Positions 8,314 through 17,341 of a stretch of DNA of 64,000 nucleotides are shown here, piece by piece. The stretch's first letter is position 1. Each line of letters starts with the position of its first letter. This DNA is from CAKKQX01 sp963734595 (lineage in GTDB: Bacteria > Pseudomonadota > Gammaproteobacteria > Burkholderiales > SG8-41), in the NCBI GenBank assembly GCA_963734595.1, contig CAVTHV010000031.1, positions 23,155 through 87,154 on the forward strand, given 5' to 3'. A program made the position numbers and the translations under genes. The notes under the pieces were generated by a model. It was not told where the DNA came from. It saw only the letters and a program-made list of their open reading frames with translations, and searched no databases.

Positions 8314-8422
8314 CCGAGTGAGTCGTAAGGATACGTGAAACGTAAGGATGAGGGATGAAGGATGAGGGAACGTAAATCGTGAACTATAGTGATTGAGTGA
8401 TTAAGTGATTGAGTGATTCAGT
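8303..8422. repeat. Modular repeat zone with degraded core element
   Basis: GTGACCAGTGACCG (7-nt units) at 8303-8316, then GTAAGGATACGTGAAACG and GATGAGGG units, then GAGTGATT/AAGTGATT 8-nt units (8391-8420). The order matches 9671-9719, where the intact ~23-nt core is present, so this looks like a diverged relative. Confidence 0.6.
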
Positions 8423-8464
8423 AAATTCAGCGAGCCGGGCGGGAACATCAAAACAACAAGTGAT

Positions 8465-9671
8465 TTGCAGGCGAGCGCGCCCGCCGGACGCATCATCGCG
8501 ACGGTCTGCTTTGCCGAAGTGCTGAGCATGACGGCGTTTTCCGCGTTTGCGGCGCTGCTGCCGGTGCTGGCGCCCGAATTCGGGCTGAACAATTCCCAGG
8601 CCGGCTTGATCAGCGGGACCGTGCTCGGCGGCTACATGGCGGCCGTGCCGTTTCTCGGCTCGCTGACCGACCGGGTCGACGCGCGGCGCGTGTATGCGGT
8701 GGCGGCGATCGTTGCCGCGTGCGGTGCGCTGGGTTTTTTTCTTTTCGCCAAAGGATTCTGGTCGGCATTGCTGTGCCAGGTGCTGATCGGCATCGGGCTC
8801 GCCGGAACCTACATTCCCGGCATGAAAGCGCTGACCGACCGCGTGGAGGGTCCATGGCAGAGCCGCGGCGCTGCCATCTACGGCGCGATCTTCGGCGCCG
8901 GCGCCAGCGTCTCGCTGATCCTTTGCGGCGCGCTCGCCGGCGCATTCGGCTGGCGGACCGCTTTTCTCGTCGCCAGCGTCGGGCCGCTGCTGGCCGGCGC
9001 GATCATCGTGCTCGCGCTGAAGCGGTTGATACCCCGACCGGCGGCGCCCCGCGCGCTGCTCGACTTCCGGCCCGTGGTGCGCAATGCCGCGGTGCGTCCT
9101 TACCTGTTCGCGATCGCCGCGCACTCGTGGGAGCTGCACGCGACGCGCGCGTGGCTGGTGGCCTTCCTCACGTATGCCGCCAGCCTGCAGGGCGGCGCGG
9201 TCGGCATGTCCGTTTCCGTGCCGCTGACGGCGGCGCTCATCATTCTGCTCGGGCCGGTCGCCAGCGTGAGCGGCAACGAGTTCGCGCTGCGTATCGGCCG
9301 CGCGCGCATGATGACCATCGGCTCGGCGGGTGTCCGCGATCATGAGCTGCACGATCGGCTTTCTCGCCGGCTCGCCGTGGATCGCGCTGCTGGCGTTCGC
9401 GGTCGTGCACATGTACTTCGTCGGCGTCGATGCCGGCACCATGACCGCCGGCGTGGTGAACGCGACCGATCCCGCGCACCGCGGGGCCACCATGTCGCTT
9501 TACTCCTTGATCGGTTTCGGGATGGGGTTCATCTCGCCCGCGGTCTTCGGCGCGGTGCTGGATCTTGCCGGGGGGCGCGGCGAACTCAGGGCCTGGGGAC
9601 TCGCGTTCGTGAGCCTGGGCGTGGTCGCGTTCCTGGGGGTGATTCCGGCGAGGATGCTGAAAAGGCAGTGA
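8465..9671 (+). CDS. MFS transporter, frameshifted, start uncertain
   Basis: About 401 residues with twelve predicted membrane segments. FGLNNSQAGLISGTVLGGYM and the LTDRVDARRVYAV loop between helices 2 and 3 are the classic major facilitator signature. One extra G at about 9327-9330 shifts the frame (MTIGSAG then VSAIMSCTIGFLAG). No ATG precedes the conserved region; TTG 8465 is the only initiator in the open frame that starts after the stop at 8414, and it has no Shine-Dalgarno, so the true start may be damaged. Substrate unknown; the general shape is that of CynX/OxlT-like carriers. Confidence 0.75.
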
Positions 9672-9684
9672 CCAGTGACCGCGT

Positions 9685-9719
9685 GAGGGCCCTAAAGGAT
9701 ACGTTTCACTTAATGAGGG
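9685..9719 (-). repeat. ATGAGGG-bounded 35-nt element, copy 1
   Basis: Reads on the minus strand as CCCTCAT, then a core TAAGTGAAACGTATCC followed by TTTAGGG, then CCCTC. The core is identical to the copy at 39767 and nearly identical to 17298. It sits between the MFS and pssA genes, followed by GGCGGAGGGCGGAGG. Confidence 0.75.
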
Positions 9720-9809
9720 CGGAGGGCGGAGGGAGAGGCAGAAACGCGCGGTAATCAGACGCGGCGCTTCTGTCCCGAGTTTCTCGCAATGGGGTAGACT
9801 GGGGACACG

Positions 9810-10442
9810 ATGCGACCCGCTGCCGATCACCCCAAGCATTTCTCGATGATTCGCGAGTTTCACCTGGCCGACTTTTTTACGCTGGGCAACGCCGCGTGCG
9901 GGATGGCGGCGGTCTTCTGTGCCATGACCTACGTGGGCAGCGTGTCGTTGGGCCATTTCTTCGCCGCCGCGGCCCTGGTGCTGGCGGGCCTGATATTCGA
10001 CGTGCTCGACGGCCGCGTGGCGCGCTGGCGGCACAATCATTCGGCGCTCGGGCGCGAGCTGGATTCGCTGGCGGACATCATCTCATTCGGCGTCGCTCCC
10101 GCGGCGCTCGGATTCGCCGCCGGGTTGCGCGGAGGCTGGGACTGGGTGGCGCTGATCTACTTCGTATGCTGCGGGGTAAGCCGGCTGGCCCGTTTCAACG
10201 TGACCGCCGAGAGCCTCTCGGAAGGCAAGGACAAGGTTGCCTACTTCGAAGGCACGCCGATTCCCACCAGCGTCCTGCTGGTCGGCATGCTGGCCTGGGC
10301 CGCGTGGCAGGGCCGGCTGGGAGAGAATCTTTACTGGGGCGCGTGGGCCGCCTGGCCCTGGGAGTTGCATCCGCTGGCTTTGCTGTTCGTCCTGTCCGGA
10401 ACCCTGATGATCAGCAAAACGTTGCGCATCCCCAAATTTTAA
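9810..10442 (+). CDS. pssA: CDP-diacylglycerol-serine O-phosphatidyltransferase
   Basis: 210 residues. The CDP-alcohol phosphotransferase motif is complete: D64, D67-G68, A71-R72, G81, D85 and D89 in LIFDVLDGRVARWRHNHSAL followed by GRELDSLADI. These aspartates bind the metal ions in transfer of phosphatidyl from CDP-diacylglycerol to serine, giving phosphatidylserine, precursor of phosphatidylethanolamine. About six membrane helices surround it. The short, integral-membrane form is the type II enzyme seen in many betaproteobacteria and Gram-positives rather than the E. coli type. It starts at ATG 9810 with no clear ribosome site; TAGACT lies 19 nt upstream. Confidence 0.88.
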   Translation: MRPAADHPKHFSMIREFHLADFFTLGNAACGMAAVFCAMTYVGSVSLGHFFAAAALVLAGLIFDVLDGRVARWRHNHSALGRELDSLADIISFGVAPAALGFAAGLRGGWDWVALIYFVCCGVSRLARFNVTAESLSEGKDKVAYFEGTPIPTSVLLVGMLAWAAWQGRLGENLYWGAWAAWPWELHPLALLFVLSGTLMISKTLRIPKF

Positions 10443-10510
10443 AAACACCAACGGGCGTCCCGCCTTTCGTTTTTGCCTGTCTTTTCTTCCCGGCATTCCC
10501 GATTTTGCCT

Positions 10511-10544
10511 CCATTAATGAAATGTATCCATCTAGGGCCCTCAT
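10511..10544 (+). repeat. ATGAGGG-bounded element, diverged copy 2
   Basis: CATTAATGAAATGTATCC followed by ATCTAGGGCCCTCAT: same order as the intact copies with about five changes. Lies between pssA and the LOG gene. Confidence 0.6.
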
Positions 10545-10575
10545 CCCTCGATCTGCCCTCTCAGGAGCCGACCGT

Positions 10576-11409
10576 ATGAAAGAAAAAGAACCACGAAAAG
10601 CAAAACGCCACCAGGCCGAGAAGGCCTATCTCAACGAGGCGTTTCTGAGGAGCAGCGATGCCCGGCCGCTGCGCATGCTCGCCGAGTATCTCGAGCCGAG
10701 GAAGCGCTTCGATCAATTCCGGATCGACGACACGATCGTGTTCATGGGCTCGGCGCGCGTGCTGTCGCGCGAGGAGGCCGAGGCGGGAGTTCGCGCGGCG
10801 GAGGGTGGCGAGGGCGACCTCGAGCAGGCGCGGCGGCAGCTCGCGATGTCGCGCTACTACGAGGACGCGCGCGAGCTCGCGCGCCGTTTCACCGATTGGT
10901 CGAAGCAGCTGACCGACGAGGAGCGGCGCTTCGTCGTGTGCACCGGCGGCGGCCCCGGCATCATGGAGGCGGCCAACCGCGGCGCGTCGGAGGCCAAGGG
11001 ACTGAACGTCGGGCTCACCATCTCGATCCCGGTCGAGGAGTTCGACAACCGTTACGTGACCCGCGAGCTCGCGTTCCACTTCCACTATTTTTTCATGCGC
11101 AAGTTCTGGTTTGCCTATCTCGCCAAGGCGCTGTTCGTGTTTCCGGGCGGCTTCGGCACGCTCGACGAGCTGTTCGAGATCCTGACGCTGCGGCAGACGG
11201 GCAAGATGAGCAAGCCGCTGGTCATCGTGCTGTTCGGCACGGACTACTGGAACGAAGTGATCAACTTCGAGGCGCTGGTCCGCCACGGCACCATCAGCCG
11301 CGAAGACCTGCAACTGTTTCATGTCACCGATTCGGTGGACGAGGCGTTCGGGATCGTGACGCGGCATCTCACCGAATTCGCGCTGACGGAACGCGGCGCG
11401 TTCTTGTGA
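10576..11409 (+). CDS. LOG family protein (nucleoside 5'-monophosphate phosphoribohydrolase-like)
   Basis: 277 residues. TGGGPGIMEAANRGA (about 123-137) and PGGFGTLDE (190-198) are the defining LOG/lysine-decarboxylase-like motifs. They bind nucleotide phosphate and carry the catalytic glutamate of enzymes that hydrolyse AMP-type nucleotides to base and ribose 5-phosphate (cytokinin-activating LOG and bacterial homologues). The 90-residue N-terminal extension with a charged start is shared by a proteobacterial subgroup. ATG 10576 has AGGAG eight bases upstream. Older annotations as lysine decarboxylase are not supported by the motifs. Confidence 0.8.
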   Translation: MKEKEPRKAKRHQAEKAYLNEAFLRSSDARPLRMLAEYLEPRKRFDQFRIDDTIVFMGSARVLSREEAEAGVRAAEGGEGDLEQARRQLAMSRYYEDARELARRFTDWSKQLTDEERRFVVCTGGGPGIMEAANRGASEAKGLNVGLTISIPVEEFDNRYVTRELAFHFHYFFMRKFWFAYLAKALFVFPGGFGTLDELFEILTLRQTGKMSKPLVIVLFGTDYWNEVINFEALVRHGTISREDLQLFHVTDSVDEAFGIVTRHLTEFALTERGAFL

Positions 11410-11466
11410 GAGGGATAGGGCGACCATCGGGACCGGTGACCGGTTGGGCCGGCGCGGACAGTCCGC

Positions 11467-12258
11467 CTATCGTTTGGGCCGTCGTCGGGTCAGTTCGGCG
11501 CGGATTTCGCGCAGTTTCGCCTTGATCCGCGCGGCGTTCTCATTGCCGATGCGCATCAGGATTTTCTGGCCCGCCGAGCGCGCCTCCAGATCGGGATCCG
11601 CGTAGAGGTAGAAGACCTTCGGCTGGACGAGCTTGACCGGCGCCTGCACTTCCGGCGCTGCCAGCAGGTGATCGATCACCTCGACCAGCCGGTCGTTGAA
11701 ATAACCTTTCGGATATCCGAGTTCCTGATACGCCTGCTGGAACAGCGGATAGAAGTGGACGTAGAGCGCCACGAGCTTTCCGCTGTCCAGCGCGTCGGCG
11801 AGCCGCAGATACGGCGCGTAGCGCGCGGCATTGTCCGCGCCGATGGCGAAGTTCCCGTCCTTGCCGGTGACGAGGAATTTGCCGCCGGGCAGTTTCACCG
11901 GCATCAATCGCAACGCTACTTTTTCGCGCGGCAGATTATCGATCGTGGCGACGATGTGGCGCACGAAATCCTGAATCCGGAAGAGGTCGATGAGCGTTTT
12001 GTCGGACGCCAGTTCGCTCAGTGCATTTCTCATGGTGGCGTCGCTCACTCCCAGTGCCGGCAGCGGCTTTTCCATGGGTTCCTGCGTGACCGGATAACGA
12101 ATCTGCGGTTCGACGGGCGCTGGCGGCTGCACGGCGGCGGCGGGCGCCGGAGGTGGTGCGGCCGGCTCCGGCCGCATCCTCGGCAGCGCGTAGAAAATGA
12201 TCAGCGCAAAAAGGCCCAGGCCCAGAACGACGATCGACCACCAGATGAATTTTTTCAT
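11467..12258 (-). CDS. DUF3014 domain protein, membrane-anchored
   Basis: 263 residues from MKKFIWWSIVVLGLGLFALI, a single N-terminal membrane helix, followed by a proline/alanine-rich linker (about 30-55) and a globular domain. The PLPALGVSDATMRNALSELA start, FLVTG...IGADNAARYAPYL and the ending SAGQKILMRIGNENAARIKA are hallmarks of DUF3014. The domain is predicted periplasmic. Function is unknown. The gene converges with the LOG gene; a GCGGA/TCCGC hairpin at 11454-11466 lies at the junction. Confidence 0.8.
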   Translation of the reverse strand: MKKFIWWSIVVLGLGLFALIIFYALPRMRPEPAAPPPAPAAAVQPPAPVEPQIRYPVTQEPMEKPLPALGVSDATMRNALSELASDKTLIDLFRIQDFVRHIVATIDNLPREKVALRLMPVKLPGGKFLVTGKDGNFAIGADNAARYAPYLRLADALDSGKLVALYVHFYPLFQQAYQELGYPKGYFNDRLVEVIDHLLAAPEVQAPVKLVQPKVFYLYADPDLEARSAGQKILMRIGNENAARIKAKLREIRAELTRRRPKR

Positions 12259-12532
12259 GATCGGTCCCTGCGATCGTGACGGTGTCGCGTAACAGATTAG
12301 CACACACGAGGGATGAGGGAGGGGGGGAGGGTAAAGGGCTTGAGGCGCATGGCGGGAGAGCGATGGCTGCTCTTGGCCAGCCGAGAGGCCTGTCGTGGAA
12401 ATTGCGGATGACGATGCGCGCCAACGGATGGAAGAAAAATCGGCGCATTTCTCCGTGATGGCCTATCATCGGAGAAGTAAAACCAAATCGTTGCCGCTGT
12501 TTCAACGACCCCGCAATGCAAGGAGAACGATC

Positions 12533-12664
12533 ATGGCCAAAGGCCAGCAACGCAGCAACAAGGAAGCGAAGAAACCCAAGAAACAGAAACAGCCCGCCCC
12601 CGTGGCCGCGGGGTTCATCAAGAAGCCCAGGCCGCCAAACGAGCCGTTCAAACCCAACTCCTGA
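12533..12664 (+). CDS. Small basic conserved protein (MAKGQQ type)
   Basis: 43 residues, very rich in lysine and proline: MAKGQQRSNKEAKKPKKQKQ followed by a Pro-rich tail ending PFKPNS. AAGGAGA sits 8 nt upstream of ATG 12533. Short proteins beginning with this sequence recur in proteobacteria and are unannotated; nucleic-acid binding is plausible from charge only. Confidence 0.65.
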   Translation: MAKGQQRSNKEAKKPKKQKQPAPVAAGFIKKPRPPNEPFKPNS

Positions 12665-12669
12665 AATGA

Positions 12670-12690
12670 CCGGGGCGGGCCAGGCCCCGG
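12670..12690. terminator. GC-rich hairpin after the small basic gene
   Basis: CCGGGGC (12670-12676) pairs with GCCCCGG (12684-12690) around a 7-nt loop, only 5 nt after the stop of the upstream gene. No T-run follows, so it is at best a weak or Rho-dependent site. Confidence 0.35.
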
Positions 12691-12727
12691 TTACCTGTCC
12701 GGCGTCGGGCGGAATTTACATTTCCGC

Positions 12728-15100
12728 TCAACCAGTCGCGCCGTCAATCAGGCGCTCGCCATGAGGCGGGAGTGACGCGCGGGACTCAACGAACTTCGCG
12801 AAGTCCGTGGCGTTCAGCGGATGGCTGAAATAGTGCCCCTGTCCCTCGTCACATTGCCGGGCCTGAAGAAATCTGAACTGTTGTTCCGTCTCCACGCCCT
12901 CGGCAATAACGCGGTGGCCGAGACTTCTTCCCATGTTGATCACTGCGCTGATAATCGGGGCGTCGTCGGTATCCAGAAGAATCTTGTGCACGAACGACTG
13001 GTCTATTTTCAGGACGTCGATCGGGAATTGCGACAGGTAGCTCAAGCTCGAGTAGCCGGTGCCGAAGTCATCGAGAGCAAGCTGTACTCCCAGGGTTTTG
13101 AGTGCCTGGAGCAAGATTGTGGTCGAATCCGCATCCTGCATGAGGACGCTTTCGGTCAGCTCGAGTTCGAGCCAGCGTGGCTCCAGGCCGGCGTCCAGTA
13201 AGGCACCGCGAACGTCATCGAGAAAGTCCTTGTGCCGGAACTGCATCGCTGAGATATTGACCGATATCGGCACGGCCTCCAGGCCCGCATCGATCCAGGC
13301 TTTGGCCTGCCTGCACGCTTCGCGCAGGACCCAGTTGCCGATCGGGGTGATAAGGCCGCAGTCTTCCGCGATGGGAATGAACTGCGCGGGAAGGATGGTG
13401 CCGCGAAGCGGATGCAGCCAGCGGATCAGCGCCTCGGCGCCCGTCAGCGCGCCGGACTCGAGATTTATTTTCGGCTGGTAGTGCAGGCAGAACTCGTTGC
13501 GCGCCAGCGCGCCGTGCAGGCTGCCTTCGGTGGCGAGCCGTTCGACCACCAGGGCATTCATCGCCGGCGCGAAGAACTGGTAATTGTTGCGCCCGTTTTC
13601 CTTGGCGTGATACATCGCGGTGTCCGCGCTCTTGATCACGGTGTCCGTGTCCCGGCCGTTATCCGGGTACATTCCGATGCCGATACTGATGGTGACATGG
13701 AGCTCCTGCCCGTCGACGTGGTGCGGGCGGGCCAGCGCGGTGAGAATTTTCGTCGCAAAGTGGGCGGCATCCTGCGAGTGCTCGATGTCCGGAAGCAGGA
13801 TCAGGAATTCATCCCCGCCCTGGCGGGAGACGGTGTCCGAGACCCGCACGCAATCCTGCAGGCGCTTGGTAACCGACACCAGCAGTTTGTCGCCCGTCGC
13901 GTGTCCCAGGGAGTCGTTGACGAGTTTGAAGTGGTCCAGGTCCAGAAACAACACCGCGGCCTTTCTTCCGTTCCGGCCGGCCAGAGCGATCGCCTGCGTA
14001 ATCCGCTCGTTCACCAGCACCCGGTTTGGCAAATCGGTGAGAAAGTCGTGGTGGGCCAGATGGGCCATGGCTTCCGCCATTTCACGCGACGCGGTGACAT
14101 CGTGGAAAACCAGCACGGCGCCGGTAACCTTGCCGTCCCGGTCGTGGATGGGCGCGGCGGAATCTTCAATCCCGATCTCGGCGCCATCGCGCTGGATCAG
14201 CACCACGCCGGCAGCCATGGCCACGATCTTGTTTTCCCCGATGGCCATCAGCGCCGGATTTTGCACAGGCTGCCGGGTGATGCTGTCGATGATGCGGAAC
14301 ACATCGGCAAGTGGCCGGCCCGTTGCCTCCTTCCGGGACCAGCCGGTCATCTTCTCCCCGACGGCATTCAAAAAAGTGACATTGCCCGCCATGTCGGTGG
14401 TGAGCACTGCGTCGCCGATGGAATTGAGCGTGACCCGGGCGCGTTCCTGTTCCGCGAACAATGCGTCTTCCGCCGCCTTCCGCGCCGATATATCCTGGAC
14501 CTGGCAGATGAGATACAGAGGCGCATCGCTGCCATCGCGGACCAGCGACATGCTCAGCAATACGTGAACGTCGTGCCCTTTCTTGTGAACGTAGCGTTTT
14601 TCTATCTCGTAAGTGGCGATCTCACCCGCCAGCAATTTCGCCGCGTAAGCGGTAATTTTTGCCAGGTCATCAGGGTGAGTGATGTCGTTATAGGTCAGTC
14701 CCAGCAGTTCCTCCTCGGAATATCCAACGATTCCGCAAAGGGATCGATTCACTTTCAACCAGCGGCCATTCGGCGCCACCAGCGCCATGCCGATGGCGGC
14801 ATAGTCAAACGCACCACGGACACCCGTCTCGGGATCTTGCGACTCCGGGGATGGCGTTTTATGAGCGGTGTTGTTCCCGACCGGGAGTGGTTGCCGGTGG
14901 CCGGCCCCGGCCTTTTCTTGCATCGGTCCGGCAGTCGGCTGCGCCGGAGCGGCGTCCGCTCCGGCAACCAGTCCAGCCCGGTCCTGCGCGCCGTCTTTGG
15001 GCCGATTTCGGCGCATGGCCGGCACACGGCCGAGTTTTCCCGTCGGAGCGGCCTTGTTTTGCGGCGCTGCCGTTGCCGGGCGTGAAGCGGTTCTTTTCAT
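12728..15100 (-). CDS. PAS-PAS-GGDEF-EAL c-di-GMP signalling protein
   Basis: 790 residues from MKRTASRPAT (an in-frame extension to 15232 is possible). After an Ala/Pro-rich low-complexity stretch come PAS 1 (about 95-210), PAS 2 (216-336), GGDEF (348-510) and EAL (525-775). The cyclase motif GGDEF (428-432) is intact, with an RxxD product-inhibition site (RVSD, 419-422). The phosphodiesterase motifs are intact too: EAL (556-558), ELTES, DDFGTGYSSL, KIDQSFV and EGVET. So both synthesis and breakdown of cyclic di-GMP are possible, with PAS sensing. No membrane helix, so it is cytosolic. No Shine-Dalgarno supports either start. Confidence 0.9.
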   Translation of the reverse strand: MKRTASRPATAAPQNKAAPTGKLGRVPAMRRNRPKDGAQDRAGLVAGADAAPAQPTAGPMQEKAGAGHRQPLPVGNNTAHKTPSPESQDPETGVRGAFDYAAIGMALVAPNGRWLKVNRSLCGIVGYSEEELLGLTYNDITHPDDLAKITAYAAKLLAGEIATYEIEKRYVHKKGHDVHVLLSMSLVRDGSDAPLYLICQVQDISARKAAEDALFAEQERARVTLNSIGDAVLTTDMAGNVTFLNAVGEKMTGWSRKEATGRPLADVFRIIDSITRQPVQNPALMAIGENKIVAMAAGVVLIQRDGAEIGIEDSAAPIHDRDGKVTGAVLVFHDVTASREMAEAMAHLAHHDFLTDLPNRVLVNERITQAIALAGRNGRKAAVLFLDLDHFKLVNDSLGHATGDKLLVSVTKRLQDCVRVSDTVSRQGGDEFLILLPDIEHSQDAAHFATKILTALARPHHVDGQELHVTISIGIGMYPDNGRDTDTVIKSADTAMYHAKENGRNNYQFFAPAMNALVVERLATEGSLHGALARNEFCLHYQPKINLESGALTGAEALIRWLHPLRGTILPAQFIPIAEDCGLITPIGNWVLREACRQAKAWIDAGLEAVPISVNISAMQFRHKDFLDDVRGALLDAGLEPRWLELELTESVLMQDADSTTILLQALKTLGVQLALDDFGTGYSSLSYLSQFPIDVLKIDQSFVHKILLDTDDAPIISAVINMGRSLGHRVIAEGVETEQQFRFLQARQCDEGQGHYFSHPLNATDFAKFVESRASLPPHGERLIDGATG

Positions 15101-15395
15101 AAGAAATCGGTTCGTTTTCGTGCCTCGACGGTGAACAGAAAAATCTACGCTCTGACGGCGGATGCTCTGTACGCCAGCGAACATAAGGGCATATGTCACG
15201 CACGACCGCCATGGCGGCAATCTTCGTCCCATCTGTTGTTCTTATGTACGGTATCGAACCGAGAAAACCGTTCCCGGCGCATATCCTTTCTCTCCGGCCA
15301 GGTTTCTGTTTGCGGTCGCGCCGGTAAATGAAATCAGAGAGCGCAGGCATGTTGAACGAGATCGCCGGCCGAGAGCCACTGTCCGGGAGCCCGTG

Positions 15396-16326
15396 ATGAA
15401 TGGATTCGTGTGCCGTCTGTTCCGTCTGCCGCCTTTCCTGCTGCGGCGCATGAAGACGGTCCTGACCGAGTCCGTCGAAATCCTGGATCGACCATCGCGC
15501 CGCCAGCAAGGGCGCGGCACTCGCCTTTTATACCCTGTTCTCCATGACGCCCATCCTGATGCTGGCCATCGCGGTCGCCGGTTACTTCTTCGGCGCCGAG
15601 GCGGCCCAGGGGGAAATCATCCTCCAGGTGCAAGATCTGATCGGACCGAACGGGGCGCAGGCGATCCAGGCATTGCTGGCGGCCGCGCAGGATCCGGTGT
15701 CCGGGCTGGTGTCGACGCTCGTGGCGGGCGTGCTGCTGCTGGTCGGCGCCACGAGCGTTTTCGCGGAGCTCAAGGCCAGCCTGGATGACCTGTGGGGGAT
15801 CAAACCCTCCCGCCGGTCGAGTTTCAGCATACTCATGAGAACCCGGCTCCTGTCCTTCGGGCTGGTGCTCGTGCTGGCTTTCCTGCTGCTCGTTTCGCTG
15901 GTGGTCAGCGCCACGCTTGCCGTGCTCGAGCGTTACGCGGGCGGCATCTGGGGCGGTTCCGCCGCGGTACTCGCGGGCATCTCCTCGCTGATATCGTTCG
16001 GCGTCATCGCCTGCCTGTTCGCGGTCATCTACAAGATGCTGCCCGACGTGCGGCTCTCCTGGAACGACGTCTGGACCGGCGCCATTTTCACGGCGGGATT
16101 GTTCAGTCTCGGAAAATATGCGATCGGGCTCTACCTGGGCAACAGCGGCGTGGCCTCCAGCTTTGGCGCCGCCGGATCGGTCGTCGCACTGCTGGTATGG
16201 GTCTATTACTCGGCGCTGATGTTCTTTTTCGGCGCGGAGTTCACCAGGCAATACGCGCTGTGGTTCGGCAGCCTTCAGGACGAAGGGCAGCGCTCTGACG
16301 GCTGTCCGGCGTCAGGCGTAATTTGA
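15396..16326 (+). CDS. YihY/BrkB family inner-membrane protein, frameshifted
   Basis: About 309 residues with six membrane helices. WIDHRAASKGAALAFYTLFS followed by MTPILMLAIAVAG is the conserved N-terminal signature of the YihY family (once misnamed RNase BN), and the VALLVWVYYSALMFFFGAEF end is diagnostic. A surplus C at about 15483 separates LTESVEI from WIDHRAASKG; without it the frame is continuous. Start ATG 15396 gives a normal length; GGGAG lies 9 nt upstream. Transport function is not established for the family. Confidence 0.8.
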
Positions 16327-16397
16327 ATTCAGGGGCTGCGGGTAAACCGGACGTCCTGCCGTTACATTGCTAAAGTCCCCGCTTCAACGTCCGCGTT

Positions 16398-17250
16398 TTA
16401 TCTTCCCATTTCCTGTTTGTAGCGCTGCCGCGCCGCTTCTTCCTTGAGCGCGTCGTCGACTTCCCGCATGACGCCGGCCACGTCCGCCGGTTTTTCGCTG
16501 CGCTCGAAGCGGCCGGTCAGCTCGGTCTCCGGGTTCAGCTTGCCGCTCTGGTAGAGCGACCAGATTTCCATGCCGTAGTCGGTGGTCAGCAGATCGGGCG
16601 CAAAGCGGCCGAAGTAGGCGGCGAGGTTGTCGACGTCGCGCTCGAGCATGCTGCAGGCGTGGTTGTTGCCCGCGGCGTCGACGGCCTGGGGCAGGTCGAT
16701 GATGACGGGCCCGTCGCTGCCGACGAGCACGTTGTATTCGGACAGATCGCCGTGGACGACGCCGGCGCAGAGCATGCGCACGACCTGCGTGATCAGCATG
16801 CGGTGGTAGTCGCGCGACTGCTCCGCGCGTCAGCACCAGATCGTTGAGCCTCGGGGCGGCCTCGCCGTCGTCGCCGGTCACCAGCTCCATCAGCAGCACG
16901 CCATCGAGGAAGTTATAGGGCCGCGGCACGCGCACGCCCGCGGCGGCAAGACGGTACAGGGCGTCGACCTCGGCGCTTTGCCAGGCCTCCTCCTGCGCCT
17001 TGCGGCCATAGCGGGTGCCCTTCTCCATGGCGCGGGCGCGGCGGCTGTTCTTCACCTTGCGGCCTTCGGTGTAATCGACGCTCTGGCGGAAGCTGCGCTG
17101 GTTGGCCTCTTTGTACACCTTCGCGCAGCGGATCTCTTCCCCGCAGCGGACCACGTAGACCATGGCCTCCTTGCCGCTCATGAGCTGGCGGAGGACCTCG
17201 TCGACGAGACCGTCCTCGACGAGCGGTTCGAGTCTCTTGGGGATTTTCAT
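16398..17250 (-). CDS. RIO1-type atypical serine protein kinase, frameshifted
   Basis: About 283 residues. It has the ATP-binding lysine in VYVVRCGEEIRCAKVYK, the catalytic loop VHGDLSEYNVLV and the metal-binding loop VIIDLPQAVD, all typical of RIO kinases. The frame breaks near 16823 (DLVLTR then EQSRDYHRMLITQVV) because of one extra base. RIO kinases are universal in archaea and eukaryotes, where they act in ribosome maturation, and patchy in bacteria, where the role is unknown. Start chosen at MKIPKRLEPLVEDGLVD; no Shine-Dalgarno is visible. The nearest neighbours are unrelated. Confidence 0.82.
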
Positions 17251-17297
17251 GGGGCTTTGGTGCGCTGAGTGGGGGCGCAATGATAGCACCCCTCATG

Positions 17298-17334
17298 CCC
17301 TCATTAAGTGAAACGTATCCTTCAGGGCCCTCAT
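17298..17334 (+). repeat. ATGAGGG-bounded 37-nt element, copy 3
   Basis: CCCTCAT, then core TAAGTGAAACGTATCC and TTCAGGG, then CCCTCAT. One base differs from the core at 39767. It lies between the amidohydrolase and RIO kinase genes. Confidence 0.75.
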
Positions 17335-17341
17335 CCTCAGA

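Noticed and set aside
10443..10475. Terminator after pssA
   Set aside because: CGGG-CGT-CCCG stem is only four pairs; T-run is interrupted.
13412..15085. 557-residue open frame opposite the GGDEF-EAL gene
   Set aside because: Shadow frame of a clearly functional gene on the other strand.
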